This document shows positions 47,916 through 59,908 of a stretch of DNA of 64,000 bases, in pieces. The position numbers and the translations under genes are program-made. Within the stretch, counting starts at the first letter, position 1. Each line of letters starts with the position of its first letter. Location: positions 310,001-374,000 of the forward strand of contig JANFOG010000008.1 of assembly GCA_024336345.1 (NCBI GenBank), read 5' to 3'. The notes under the pieces are model-generated. The model made no database searches. It was not told the origin of the DNA and saw nothing but the letters and a program-made list of their open reading frames with translations. Source of the stretch: Mariannaea sp. PMI_226 (lineage: Eukaryota > Ascomycota > Sordariomycetes > Hypocreales > Nectriaceae).

Positions 47916-49088
47916 TTAACTAACACATACATCGTTCTCGATGGACGAACCATTGTCATCGACGATCCAACTTCCTGTAGTGGTTCCAAGAAGGAGCAAG
48001 TCATTGAGAGAATTAAAGGGTTTCAATGGTTCATCAGTAGCTAGAAATTCAGCTTGACCCGATTCAAGCTGGAGCGGTGGCACCCGCATCGCAAACTGTG
48101 AGCCAATGCCGTCCCAGTTGACATTGGTTGGATGGGAAGAATATTCCTCCTTTAGAGCGTATTCGTGTCCAAACATCGAATCAGCCAATTCCTGCATGGT
48201 TTCGTAGGCTATTTCCGGCGATTCTTCTCGTTCCAATCTTTGAACCTTTTGCTTGAAGCCTTCCTGGGCTTCATCAACAACATTCGTTACTAGCATCGAA
48301 ATCTCATCGACCCCAGTCACAGTTGATATCTGTTTCTTGGTAAGAATATCTCGTACGATGCTATGGGCTTCTCTAGTATAGTAATCACGAAACATTCCAA
48401 TAGTCTCCTCTGATACAGTGCCGAGGTATGGATTGGGCAGTTTACTTGTGGAATTGAATATGATATTCCAGATTCTGAGCCACTGATGCTGTGGCGGCTC
48501 CTTCCTATCAACACGGTAGCTTGAAAGTGCCAACGCCTCCTCTGAACCGGCAAGAATGTGGCTATTTGTCGGAGGAGGCTTGACCTTGGAGTTTCCCTCT
48601 CGGATGTGGTGTTCACACAGACTCTGTCTGTTGGGGACCGTAAAGCAACGTGGGCAGTATTGATACATGAAATGCCGCCGTTGTATATGTTGTTTGACAT
48701 CTTTAATACGCCTCAACTTGCGTGCCACGCAGTCCATATTGTTGACGGGATCCTTCCGGTAGAACGGACATGCGAATGCCTGTTGCCCTGGGGCCTTTCC
48801 AGTACGGATATCGTTATATCTCCGTCTTGTGAGCAACTCTTTTGTCGAAGAATCCCCGACCGAATCCATCGAGGAGGACGAGGACTCCAAGATATTGTTT
48901 GGGAGGGGACATGGACATGGCGGCTCTCGCGACCTGATTGATTGTAGTTGAGGCTTTAAATTATGGGCATGAGACTTTGGGATATCAAGAAGCTTGGAGT
49001 CCGTAGGTGGCACAGAAGATACCGACGGTTGATCTTGAAGAAAAATCGCTGGAAGGGCTTCGTGGGGTGGAGAGTGGCTGCAGCGCAT
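47916..49088 (-). CDS. C2H2-like zinc-finger family protein, apparently intact (390 aa)
   Basis: One exon. A Ser/Pro-rich N-terminal third leads into the finger pair: FACPFYRKDPVNNMDC with DVKQHIQRRH, then YCPRCFTVPNRQSLCEHH. The family's second block follows, HQWLRIWNIIFNS...LPNPYLGTVSEETIG, with FRDYYTREAHSIVRDIL. The C-terminal 150 residues are acidic and moderately helical. CPFY...C...KQHxxRxH...YCPxC is a fungal family signature I know only as hypothetical proteins, often in several copies per genome. It probably acts in the nucleus (inference). No intron is needed, and the start is the first ATG of the frame. Of the four copies in the window this is the best preserved and serves as reference for the others. 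Confidence 0.8.
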   Translation of the reverse strand: MRCSHSPPHEALPAIFLQDQPSVSSVPPTDSKLLDIPKSHAHNLKPQLQSIRSREPPCPCPLPNNILESSSSSMDSVGDSSTKELLTRRRYNDIRTGKAPGQQAFACPFYRKDPVNNMDCVARKLRRIKDVKQHIQRRHFMYQYCPRCFTVPNRQSLCEHHIREGNSKVKPPPTNSHILAGSEEALALSSYRVDRKEPPQHQWLRIWNIIFNSTSKLPNPYLGTVSEETIGMFRDYYTREAHSIVRDILTKKQISTVTGVDEISMLVTNVVDEAQEGFKQKVQRLEREESPEIAYETMQELADSMFGHEYALKEEYSSHPTNVNWDGIGSQFAMRVPPLQLESGQAEFLATDEPLKPFNSLNDLLLLGTTTGSWIVDDNGSSIENDVCVS

Positions 49089-51716
49089 CCTAGCCGATGT
49101 TGGTAGGCAGACAGGCGGAGAAAATTGTCTTATTCTGAACTTCAGGGTAACATTGACTTATTCGGTGAAGCGCGTTCGAACTGAGAATCAATAGCAAGAA
49201 TATGCCGTATTGAAGTTCCCTGGTAAAATTGAGAACACGCGCCATTGTGAACAGCCTTGACTTGGCAGATACCGAACCTCGTCGAGAAAGAACTCCACCC
49301 GGAGGCTGTCTGACACATTTGTGTTCGTTTTCAACAGCCCCAACCATGTCACAACTGCGCGTCCATGAGGCTGAAGGCCGGGAAGTGCAACCAAAGTGAT
49401 GACTGTGTCGCTGCAGGGCTGTCTTCCGGCATTGCCGGGCGAAGGCGGGGGAAGCGCGTGGGGAGGGTAGACAACGTGGCCAGTGTCTCCCCCTCCCCTC
49501 CCCTTCAGCCCGCCGGTAAAGCACGATATATGTATTTTTCAGGATGACAAGTGTCCGGCTAGCTAGATGGGTTGTCATGGATTACTCCCTTCTCACCGAT
49601 CCCGCATCACGGATTAAAGTTACTTTGTAATTTTCGCCTAAATATTCCGCAGTTAAGTTGAAAGCAATGTCCCAAGAGAATGTACGAAGTGTCTCTAACT
49701 ATCAGCGTCAAATGAACTTATCTACTTTACTGTTCGTCATCACGCATCATGAGGATCGATTTATCTGCCAGCTCCCCATATTCTTACGGAGTAAGCGACA
49801 ACCCACTGTATAGACTACTGCAACTGCACAGTGGATTAGCCACGTCGGCAGTTGAACCAAACATCTTGCTGCACTAACAACTGCAGCAGACGGCCAGGGC
49901 ACACAGAATTTCCAATATTACCTGACTGGCACCTACACCAGGTATCTACCGTGCCTATACCTAGACCTAGACTTATCAGTACCAAGGTAAGCAAGGCAGA
50001 GCCGGGTACTCCACTGGGTAGGTAGATATGGAAGTTGCCTTATTCTCTTCAGCTCGCCCTCCGGCGCTGGCTGTAGATCTCAAGTAGCGAATGAGCGTCC
50101 ATTCCAAACAATGGACGTCTCCATTCGGATGTTCTCTCAAGTGCCGTATCTCAACTACGGATACGAGACACGAAACAATTAGGTAAAGGTAGCTACGAGT
50201 TTTATAATTTGTCCACCCCCCGCCGATCCAAGCGGCGTTGGTGAATGATGATGAATCAGGAACACGATAGGCCAAATGCCCGTTCGTGCCAGCAGCACAC
50301 ACGCCCCAGGGACACCGGCTACAGCGGTTCTAATGCGCAATTACACAGTACACTGCCCGAGTCCATTCCATAAAGTGCCGCAAAACTGCAGTGCCACGAC
50401 AGTCAATACAAGTCCGTGCTCTGAGAAGACCCGCGAGCCAAAACTTTCCAAGCTTCCACCGTGTTTTGCTTCCATGCCATGCATACCGTCGTTCGTCGTT
50501 GTCGGTGTCCGGATTCGGTTGAGTCGTGTCAATGCCTGATTGGAACGAACTAATAAGGGGAATAGCGAAGCCCTTAGGCAAAAGACTATGCGATGCATTT
50601 TCAGCCGGGCCTCCACCATGCAGAATGCTCGCGGGCACCAGACTCTGTGGCGTTCTAGGCAGCTATGGGTAGTCATCAACAAAATAAACATGGTAGTTGG
50701 AACTACACAGTAGAACTTGTTGGGGAAGAGGGAGTTGGAACGCTGACAAGAACCAGGCCCGAAGCTGCCTATCAAGTTTCTCCGCTAGCGTAGTCCCATC
50801 GCCGAGAGAATTGCTTTTTCTCGGATTAAGCGTCTTTGGGTGAAGGCCAATTACCGGCCACACAGCCAGTTTTCAAATACCCTCACAACGGTGTCCCATG
50901 GGCCATGGAAGATTTTTGTTTCTATTTCGCCAGATAGGCTCGCTCCATGTTGCTATGTCCTGCCCCCGTGCGTGATTTCCACCTTGCTTATTCACCTGTG
51001 ACATCAGAGCCCTTTGGGACAACTCATCACAGTGCTCATATATTGCAAACTCATGTACCTAATAATATGAAATTTAGACTAGTTCTTGAACAAAAGAGAA
51101 ATGAACAAATGCTGCTTTTTCTCCGATCTTCAAATGCTATTGTATGCTGTATGAACCGCTTGAGGGACGATGAGAAATGACAAGAACCAATTAGCTGTGT
51201 GTCTCAATTCCCCATGTTTGATATCTAACCCTTGACTAATAACTCGTTCCTGGATCCATGGTCAACGGGAGCCAGGATAGCTGCCTAACAGGCAAGGGGG
51301 AAGACGCACAGGTTTGTGCAGAAGGCGTTCCGGGCCGGGACTCATCATGGACTTAAGTAAGGTACCTTTGCTTAGAGGGGAATTGGAGGGCGTTGGGGTT
51401 GGGAGGGGTTGCGTGAGATTGCTTGCCAACACAGCAACAAGCACGGGATTACAACCTACAAACACATCTGTGTCAAAAAAGGACCAAATCACCCACCATA
51501 TTGAATATTTCCCATGCCGCCGCGCAGGAATTCTAACGTCATCGCTTGGATACTACTTTTGATTGAGCTCTTGGTTATATATTGCTCGCCCACCGCCATG
51601 TCACCTTCTTGGGTGTTACTTAGGCACGCCTTCTCCCCCAATGCCTGGGCTTGGGCATTACAGCTACCAATCCGCACGGCCGTCCAGTTCTATAACGTAG
51701 AACTCTTTTACGTCAA
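49089..51716. other. Gene-poor stretch between two zinc-finger family genes
   Basis: Promoter region of two divergent family members. Frames of 60-162 codons overlap on both strands with no domains. GC-rich at 49430-49520, including runs of CCCCTCCCC. Nothing else seen. Confidence 0.5.
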
Positions 51717-53560
51717 ATGCAGGACACCTTCAATAGATATCCTACTTTTCCCCATCCCTTTGACATTCTCCCGGATGGACTCCCATTTATGTCAACTCCG
51801 ACGAACATCCGCGAAGATCCTGTCTCGCGTGGGATGACTCAATCGTCGCCCCGTTGCTTGGATCTCAAACATCTCAAAAAGGCATCCAACGAAGTCCGAA
51901 AGCCTCAATTGATGTCAGACGTGGGTCACTGGCGTGCTGACCCTCTCCTCCACCCCGAAAGCAGGAGAGAGGACTTGCGTCTGCCAAATACTTCCAGCTC
52001 TTTGAAGGAGTTTAAGGAGATTGGGGAGTCTCGTAACTCCCTGTGCACAGGATACCGTGAGCATTGCTTTATTGCCTAGATCCCCAACATCTTCTCTCCT
52101 GAGAATTCGCAGTCAATACCCGGTCGTTTGTGATCGCCACTGACCATGTTGCTCATAGGAACACGACGCCCTGGACTACGTCCTCGCCGGCCCGCTAATG
52201 CGTCCATTAGCGGCCCGTCCCCTGCCCCGGTCTCCACTCTTGGCAGAGCCCTGACCCCGCTCAGCGAACAAGCAGAGTACACTGGGCATGGCCGGTTGCG
52301 CGCGTACAACACTCGACGTCGTACTATTCTCAAACACTACAGTCAACCGCATGAAAGCCTTCGTCAGGTCTTTCAGAATGACCAGACACTGCAAGGCCGT
52401 GATACGTCGACATTCATAAGCGCCACAACGACCGCAAACTTAAAACACAGACGCTCGGAGCCCGATGATAAGACAAGCAAGAAACAACGCTGCAGGAGAG
52501 GCAGAAGCAAGAAGAACAGCACTACCAGCAAGGTAGATGAAGAAAATAAAGATGAGGATGGCGATGAAGATGAAGATGAGCATGGTGATGATACGGATGA
52601 CGACAATGATGACAAAGAGAACGAAGAAGAAGCAATTGATGAGCATGAGGATGATGAGGCCCCCGACAATGACATCCGCTGGGCCTGCCCGTGGTTCAAG
52701 TTGGATTTTTTCCGGCACGCTGCTTGTGGGGACAAAAAGCTCAAGACACTTGGACGCATGAAGCAGCACATTTATCGCCGTCATGTCCACGGCACCAACA
52801 ACTACTGTTCGACATGCTGGGAAGACAAATTCGACAGCACAGAAGAGTGGGAATATCACATCCGCAACACCCAATGTCGGCCCAACCGTTTCAGCCCAAA
52901 CGCCGACAAGCTCAGTCGAGACGAGTGGGAGAAACTTGGCCGGGACATGCCAAAAAGAAAAGTGCAGGACGAGATTAAATGGTACTGGATTTGGAACGAG
53001 TTCTTTGGCGAACACGGGATGCCTTCCTCACCATATATGCAAAATCACGACGCGGAGCTGGTGCAATCAAGCCGCCAGGTCATCCATACAGGGCTGAGAG
53101 AAGCGCTGCCTACTTTACTCTCGCTTCACCTTCACCTTCCAGTCAACGTACACGCAGAGGACCTAAACCCGCTCACAGGGGGCCTCGTGGACGTCTTCAT
53201 AGACCTGGTCCAGTCCCAACGACCCAGCCACGTCTTAGGCGGCTTCCGGACCCTCCAACGTTCACTGGCGCCACGGCCACCAACATCCCTGAAACCGTTA
53301 CTGAGGCCGTTACTGAGGCCGTTACTGAAGCTGTTGCTGAAGTCATTGCTGAAGCCATTGACGAACCCACTGCACTCAACTACACTGCTCTGGCTCCTTC
53401 GGCTCCCGAAGCGCCGGTCCACCAATTGCGCGATGATCAAGTGATCTCGTCCCTCTTTGGAAACTCATACTTGAACTGGATCAGAGGCACTGACGATGGG
53501 CTAACAGATTGGGGAGAGGTCGCAAGCGATAGTTTCGGGCCACCAACCCCGCCTTCCTAG
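51717..53560 (+). CDS. C2H2-like zinc-finger family protein with long acidic tract (about 553 aa, three exons)
   Basis: Best model: 51717-52056, 52159-53147, 53228-53560. Intron 1 (102 bp, GTGAGC...CATAG, CTGAC branch) joins in phase 1. Intron 2 (80 bp, GTACAC...CCCAG) is inferred because the later reading frame differs: it carries repeated VTEA units whose base changes are mostly silent only in that frame. Without intron 1 the start would be 52146. The protein has a basic stretch, then an Asp/Glu-rich tract (52537-52670). The finger pair follows (ACPWFKLDFFRHAAC...MKQHIYRRH; YCSTCWEDKFDSTEEWEYHI), then IKWYWIWNEFFGEHGMPSSPYM. The C-terminus ends LTDWGEVASDSFGPPTPPS. Acidic tracts and fingers suggest a nuclear factor (inference). 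Same family as the three other copies to the left. Confidence 0.7.
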
Positions 53561-55125
53561 AAGCCACCAAGCCAATCTTGGTCGGTATCTATGTTCGATG
53601 CATGTCCATTTTTTCTTTTCTTTTCTTTTTTTTTTTTTCCAAAGGGCTTCGAGATTTGGTCTGCTTCCTTAATCCACGAATATTGCTATTAATGCAAAAG
53701 TTTGGCGACGAGGTTTTCTTGTTTCACGTTTGACCTAATATCGGTGAACGAGCGAGCGCAAACCGCTTTTCCATTCGCCACATCATCATCTATGTTATAA
53801 ATCGTTGAAGTCATTCCCTTTTGAGGTTACTTTACGCCTCCTTCATCGTTTTTGTCAGGGTCAAATAGAGTCAAGATCAATCTCGCCGAAATAAGCCGAG
53901 CTGAAGCATAGCTGGCGAGACTGCGGGCAGTCTATTAAGGGGCTCAAAAGTAACCAACAAAGGTACATTGGTGGATAAGCATAAGGCAGCCTATACCATC
54001 GAGGCTGGGGAGGGGCATTAGCACTCAGAGGCAGCCCTGAGATACCGAACCATGGTACGATATTTCATACAACCTTTCTTATACCTCTAAAAGAAATAAT
54101 AATAAAAAAAATCTTGTATGCCTCAAACTTTTCATCTGCCTACTTTGTCATATAAGCCAAAAGGCCTTATTTTGAAGATTCTCGGGTATTGCGCACTATC
54201 GATTTTGACGAGCCCGACATGAAATTTTGGGGCATACAAGAGTCGGATGAGGCTCAAGTAGTCGCCTCATAACAATCTCACGATGCGATAAGTGGTGTTT
54301 ATAAAACAAAACTTAGAGTAAAGCAGACTGGCTAGGCCCAATATATATTTCTTAATCTTTATCTTTTATTAGATTTATATTTACTATTACTATAGGCTTA
54401 TTACTAGCCTGGTTATTAAAGTGGCTTTTTGTAAGAAGATGCCGACTGCTCAGCGACCGTTCGCCGAGCGCCCGCCGAATCCTGGGGTAAGCCCCGGTTA
54501 AACTTTGGGTAATCCTAAATGATATAATAGCTTGCCAAACGGTGCCTGACCGCTCGGCAAGTTGAAGTCTAATGACATAATATAACCTACCCTTGAGTCT
54601 TGATATCACCCTGGCCAGTATCCCTTACACTTTTATTAAATAGGGCGTTATATATACTTTAGTTTAGGCTATAATAGCAGTTAATTATTATTAGTAATAC
54701 TACTATATTAATGTTATAGCCTTAATGTATTATTAGTTTTAGGCCTATTAGGATTTATAGATTTTAATTCTCCTATGGCGTCTCTAGCATATCCTACAAG
54801 CTTAATTCTTTATGCATATGCACGTGCATACATCTTCCACAATGAACATTCATCTCAGGTTATCTGCACTCCTTCGTCCTATTTCCCTACGTCAACGCAC
54901 CGGGTAATTGTGGCTAAATATCTCTTGCCAAGTCATTTTAGTTCTTATGTTCGATCTACTTCAACGACCCATTTCCCTCTTTTCGGCCGGCTATGCTGGA
55001 ACCTCATTCATGCCATACTATAATAGATAGAATGCTAAATACTGGAAGAATAGAAGAATAGCCCTTCAAGCTGAATTGCTAACAAGCAAACACACCAGTT
55101 TAGAGCAAGACAAACACCTTGATCA
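53561..55125. other. Intergenic containing an AT-rich relic
   Basis: Holds a T-rich run (53610-53638) just past the zinc-finger gene and the AT-rich relic listed separately. No gene supported. Confidence 0.5.
54290..54780. repeat. AT-rich, TpA-rich relic, possibly RIP-mutated repeat
   Basis: Base composition changes sharply: long TA-rich strings (TATATATTTCTTAATC, ATTATTATTAGTAATAC, GTATTATTAGTTTTAGG) surround a GC-rich island at 54437-54560. Abundant TpA is what repeat-induced point mutation leaves in ascomycete transposons. The island contains small hairpins (GGGGTAAGCCCC; CTTGCC...GGCAAG). No transposase frame is left and no terminal repeats are seen, so the origin is inference. Confidence 0.45.
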
Positions 55126-56985
55126 TTACTTAGTGTGGCACAGACGCCCATCTGACTTCTCATACCACTGATCTGACCCGATACACGTCACGCAGTAGAA
55201 AATATTGTTGGGATCGTACTTCTGTTTGATGGCCTCGAGAGTTGGCCGCATGGTGCCCCAGAAGTTTACTAGGTAATTTGGGTCCATGTAATTTGCTTCG
55301 TTGATGTATGTGCCAGTGTCAGGAGCCAGCTCTTCCAACGATGCACCTTTGGCATAGGTGACATCATGCTGAGCCTCCTTGACCTCAGAGTAAGGAGTCG
55401 TGTTGGGCCAGTTACGAGCTACGAGGTTGTTCACCAATGACTCACGCCAGACAGGGTTGATGGCGGTATTGGGGACATTCAACGCCACGGGGCCCCCGCC
55501 ATTGACACCCACCACTGAAAACGCGTTCTGGCCAGGAAGACCAGCAGTGACATTGACCATTCGCCGCACCGCGGTGCTGTCTGTGAGGTGGCTCTGGCGC
55601 AGGAATCTCGAGCTCATGAGGAGACCGTCTCCAACGGGCATGCTATTCGCATGGACGTTCTCGAAGTACGTAAAATAGTCGGGGAAGGCAATGAACTCAG
55701 ATGTGACATTCATGCCCTTCGAATTATATGCTGACAGCTTGGACACAACGCCTTCCACGCTGGCAGTTACGTTCTCAACACTCCGGTTAAAACCAGCAAA
55801 AGCCGACTCCAGCCTTCTGACCTTGGGGGCCAAGACTGTGCTGCCGTTCCAAGCTGCCCAGCCCGCATAACCACCCAAGTTCGCCTCGAGAATCAGAGGT
55901 GTGACCTCATACCAGGATGCAACGGCATCCAGGAAGGTATCGAGATCGTTGTTCCCATCCTGGGGGACAATAGTCAGAACGAAGGCGGTCACAGGCATCT
56001 CCGGGTAGGCCTTGACAGTGGCGTTCACAACGACACCGTAGGTGCCACCGCCTCCTCCCCTAAGAGCCATAAATAGATCGGAATTTTCGCAGGCATTTGC
56101 CTTAACGACTTTGCCATTCGCAAGAACAACAGTATACTCAAGAACCTGGTCGGTAGCAATGCCAAATTCACGCATGGAAGCAGAGTGACCACCACCTTGC
56201 AAGTAACCTCCGGCAGCACCCACACCTGTGCATGTTCCGCCAACAATGATGACGTTCTGTTTATGTGCAAATTCATATGCCTCTTGCCAAGTGTAGGCTC
56301 CGCCAATAGTAATTGCGCTGTCACCCCAATTACCCGCCCCGGTAGATTCTATACCCTCGGGTTCCTGAGGTCGGCAGTCGCTAATAGAGCTATACGATTC
56401 GTGAAAGACGAGACCTTGACGGAGATTATGGGTCCAGATCTCCAGACTGCCATAGCCGGTTGACCTGCCAAGAAAGTCATGTCCAGTCTGCTTAATGGCA
56501 ATACGCATATTATGTTGTGTTGCGAACTTGAGAGCAAGGGAAATATCGTTCGCGTCGGTCACGTTGACAGAATAGTAAGGGGAGTCGCCCAGTGAGCACT
56601 TGGTTGTGTTACCTCCAGGTATATCACAGCTAAAGGTATAAGGGAAGTCGTAGCCTGTTGGAAACTGCGCTTGGAAGAGAGTATTGTTCCAGTTGGCTTG
56701 AATATTGGCGCACTGAGTTGGGTCGTGCAGAGGGCCCGGGTAGCATGGAGCGGCCACTGGAGAGTTCTGGATAAGCTTGCCGGAGAGGGATGCGTTGAAA
56801 GATGTCAGATCTGCCTCAGTCGGCCAGCAGGTTGCATCGCCTGGAATCTGCGATAAGTCTATTAGTGATTGATGACGGGTTGCTTGACGGAGTCTACTGC
56901 TTACGCATTTGCAAGACTGCGCATGCGCCATGGTTGGCAGCATCCCGGCGAGAGTCCCCGCAACGAGAAATGCAAGAACGAGCAT
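55126..56985 (-). CDS. Secreted FAD-linked oxidoreductase, berberine-bridge-enzyme type (600 aa)
   Basis: Exons 56985-56905 and 56847-55126; intron 57 bp (GTAAGC...CGCAG), phase 0, giving the junction CKCIPGDATCWPT. The signal peptide is MLVLAFLVAGTLAGMLPTMA. The FAD_binding_4 domain includes IAIKQTGHDFLGRSTGYGSL, whose His is the usual 8-alpha-histidyl FAD site, and GGTCTGVGAAGGYLQGGGHS, whose Cys could make the second covalent link of bicovalent members. The BBE motif near the C-terminus is NNIFYCVTCIGSDQW. Many N-glycosylation sites (NVT, NTT, NGS) fit secretion. Such enzymes oxidise alcohols, carbohydrates or alkaloid-like substrates with O2; the substrate here is unknown. It stands alone, 31 kb from the polyketide genes, so no pathway is assigned. 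Confidence 0.92.
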   Translation of the reverse strand: MLVLAFLVAGTLAGMLPTMAHAQSCKCVSSRLRQATRHQSLIDLSQIPGDATCWPTEADLTSFNASLSGKLIQNSPVAAPCYPGPLHDPTQCANIQANWNNTLFQAQFPTGYDFPYTFSCDIPGGNTTKCSLGDSPYYSVNVTDANDISLALKFATQHNMRIAIKQTGHDFLGRSTGYGSLEIWTHNLRQGLVFHESYSSISDCRPQEPEGIESTGAGNWGDSAITIGGAYTWQEAYEFAHKQNVIIVGGTCTGVGAAGGYLQGGGHSASMREFGIATDQVLEYTVVLANGKVVKANACENSDLFMALRGGGGGTYGVVVNATVKAYPEMPVTAFVLTIVPQDGNNDLDTFLDAVASWYEVTPLILEANLGGYAGWAAWNGSTVLAPKVRRLESAFAGFNRSVENVTASVEGVVSKLSAYNSKGMNVTSEFIAFPDYFTYFENVHANSMPVGDGLLMSSRFLRQSHLTDSTAVRRMVNVTAGLPGQNAFSVVGVNGGGPVALNVPNTAINPVWRESLVNNLVARNWPNTTPYSEVKEAQHDVTYAKGASLEELAPDTGTYINEANYMDPNYLVNFWGTMRPTLEAIKQKYDPNNIFYCVTCIGSDQWYEKSDGRLCHTK

Positions 56986-59908
56986 CTTTACACAATGCCC
57001 GCTATTGGGATTGATGTCAGAAGCTGTGATATGAAACGCAAACGTGAAGAGGCCAGAATCTCGAGGTTCTTACTTCAACTGCAAGACACAATGCTTGAGC
57101 AGAACAGCTTGCCTTGTGACTGCAGCCAGTCTGGCATTTTATAATTTCAGGTATACAGGACGGATGTACGATATGTCTTAATTGCGGATCTAACTAGCAA
57201 ACAGTTTTAGGAGATTGATATTTTAGTCTATAACTTAGCGCAAAATTTAATAGTCCATCCAATATAGCTACTACTTGATTGGCCAAAAAACAAAAAAAAG
57301 CCGAGGTTGAAAAGCGCTAATATCCGCAAGTTACAAGGTAATCTGTAGATAGTATCTTAATTCAGTAGGAGGCAAATTTTTGAATCCATTTATCATGTAC
57401 TATGGTATCATTTCCGTGGGGTTGCAAATGGAGATTAGGCCGCTAGTGCTTGCATGCTACTATGGACATACATGTTACTGGATTCGACTTCTTGCGTCCC
57501 GCTGTACGTTGGTACTATATCAAGTTAATTACTTCAGGCAGTCTACGGGCAGAACATGCCACGCTTCACTCCAAGGTCTGGGGAAGAGGGCTGGTCATAC
57601 TATACAATAGAACTTGTACGAGTATACCACAAGCCTTGAGGTTTTAAAACGAGCTATGGCAGACTACCCTCTACTATAAGTACTGATACATGATTTTGGA
57701 TTGAGAGGAGATTGTAGCGGTTTATGAAAGGCATATTTGGCTATCGATTATTGGGGCATTACTTTTGGATTGTTCCCACTATTTTTCTTGGGCGAGCGGC
57801 GTTACTCCTCACCGTAATTCGTAAAATACACCGATGACGTCCCAGGCACCGTGGCAACAGATGTTGGTAACGATATACTATGTATTGCTTGTGACTCGCA
57901 ACGAGCCTAGCCCGTGCTCCATCTGATATCCCGGCTTACAACAAGCCGACGTCTTAACCAAAGTAGTGTTCTACCTTCCGAATACGCAACGGCCCGTCAA
58001 CGCTAGCATTCCTGCAAAAGCTGGCCATGCAAAGCCCCAGAGGCCAGAGGCCGCTTTCGAAAATATGGTGGAACAGCTCCGTTCAGTTCCGTTCCTGAGC
58101 CGATGCAAAATGAAAGACACATCTACGATGAAAGATTCAGCCATGATATGATGATCCGGATGATGATCCGGGACCGGCATAAGCTCGGGAACATCTTGTC
58201 TACTTTAGGAAGGTATCTTAGGCAGGTATCACCACGCAATCAAATGAGGCTTGAATTGGCTTGTTCCCTTACAGATTAATCTGTACTGACTGTAGCGATT
58301 CATCTCTCAAAACGCAGTTTGTACATACTGTGTAATCTGTAGTATGTCCTCCTTTTCCTACTGACATAGGTGCTAGACTATCTTATGACACTCAAGAGCA
58401 TTGCCATTGGTTAGCTAATTGATGGAATCCAACCCCCCCAAGGGGGAATATGATCGTTTCGTAGTGTAGTACCTTGTGATTGTTCTCATGTTAAACCTGC
58501 TAAAGTAGTATTAGGCAGCCGTAAATCAGGACGTTAAGTAAGTCAAGCCTCCATTTTAAATACATACTGAGCTCTTGGCTTATTTTGATCGTTGAAATCT
58601 GGTTTAGGTGCCCGCTTACTATGAGCGCAATCGAAACTGGGTCACATACAGTGGGTCGGCAAAAGTGACGATCCAAACCCGTTTTTACACACAAATGCTA
58701 TTAATTCACTCCTATATTATTTAACAATAATAATAACATTAAAAATGAAAAATAATTGCCTTTTTATATAAAAACTTACTAGTCTCAATCGTGGGCTGGC
58801 CAAGTTAGTTCGTTTCAAGTTCATGCTATCTGCAGCAAAGGATCCCCCCCCTTCGTTCCCCTGGTAAGAGGCTCAATAGCGTCGTCCTTATATCGCTCTC
58901 GCCGTAGAACACCACACTTCCAATCCAGGGCTTGGGGACCTCAGAACGGACACTGCCCGTATTTGGAATCTGGAAATTACCAAGTGGCGGCTTTAAAGTC
59001 TTGGTCGGGAAAGTTTTCCCCCTAGAAATCACTCCAACCTCAGAACCGATGGCTTGACGAACCTCGCTTCCCAAGCTTCCGCGTCACAGCTCCTGTCTTT
59101 CGCGCAAATTCGCCGCGAGAAACTGGGGCGTTTCTTCTTCCACCTCACGCGCCTCTATTGAACATCTCTGCAGTTGTAGGTGCCATTTCTTTCCATCCAT
59201 CGATACGTTTGAATCCTAGATCTGGATGACCTCTGTCTGGCGCAGCAGCATCACACAACCAACTCATGGCAAGGCCCAGTTCAGTCTCGCCTCCAATTCC
59301 AAGATTAGTCATAACAAACACTTGCTCTGACAACAATGTAAGGATCCATCCCATAGTCTATGAAATTCTCCTGGCACGTAGGTACCATAGTGCACGATAA
59401 CCATCGGCCCGGCCCGTATGCGGCTCTCAAACTAGGCTATGATTCATGGTGTTTTTCTTCCACATAATTATGACTAATTCGCAGTCCCTACACTGGCAAT
59501 CATGGAGTGGCCACGATAATAATAGAGCACCTATTTGTTGCGGGGGGCCAGCTTTCCTTAAGGTGAGACCAACGGGTACCTTGCTAGTAGAACTGTCAAG
59601 GTACAATACATAAGAGGTCTCTGCCTAGCGGTAAGAGACGTAGTCGTTTGTCGTGACAAGAACATACCTCTTCATAGGTAGGTAGTCTTAGAGAAGTCAC
59701 TTATGATCACACCTATATTCTTAGCCCTACATTTCTTAACAATAACAGCAAGCAGACGGGGACCGCCCAAAAAAAAGGACAGAAGCGTAACCGATACCCA
59801 AGATACCCAAGATAAGGTAGGGAGATAGACTATGGTGAGGTATTGACCTATTATTTCCAAATGTCGACGGCCGCAACAAAATTGTGGTATATGAGATAGG
59901 TGACTAAC
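56986..59908. other. Gene-poor stretch
   Basis: Short frames only; those at 58826-59074 and 59145-59354 (minus) have no recognisable domain. AT-rich near 58690-58790. A GGATGATGATCCGG direct repeat lies at about 58152-58172. No gene supported. Confidence 0.5.
57137..57143 (-). promoter_or_regulatory. TATA box candidate of the FAD oxidoreductase gene
   Basis: TATAAAA on the reverse strand about 152 bp upstream of the start codon. Confidence 0.45.

Noticed and set aside
49090..49578. 162-codon reverse frame as a first exon of the 47916-49088 gene
   Set aside because: The downstream gene has its own good ATG at 49088 and this frame ends in a stop just before it; no splice pair was evident.
52537..52761. 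Met/Lys-rich frame over the acidic tract
   Set aside because: It is the alternate-frame reading of GAT/GAG/GAA codons that encode the Asp/Glu tract of the zinc-finger protein.
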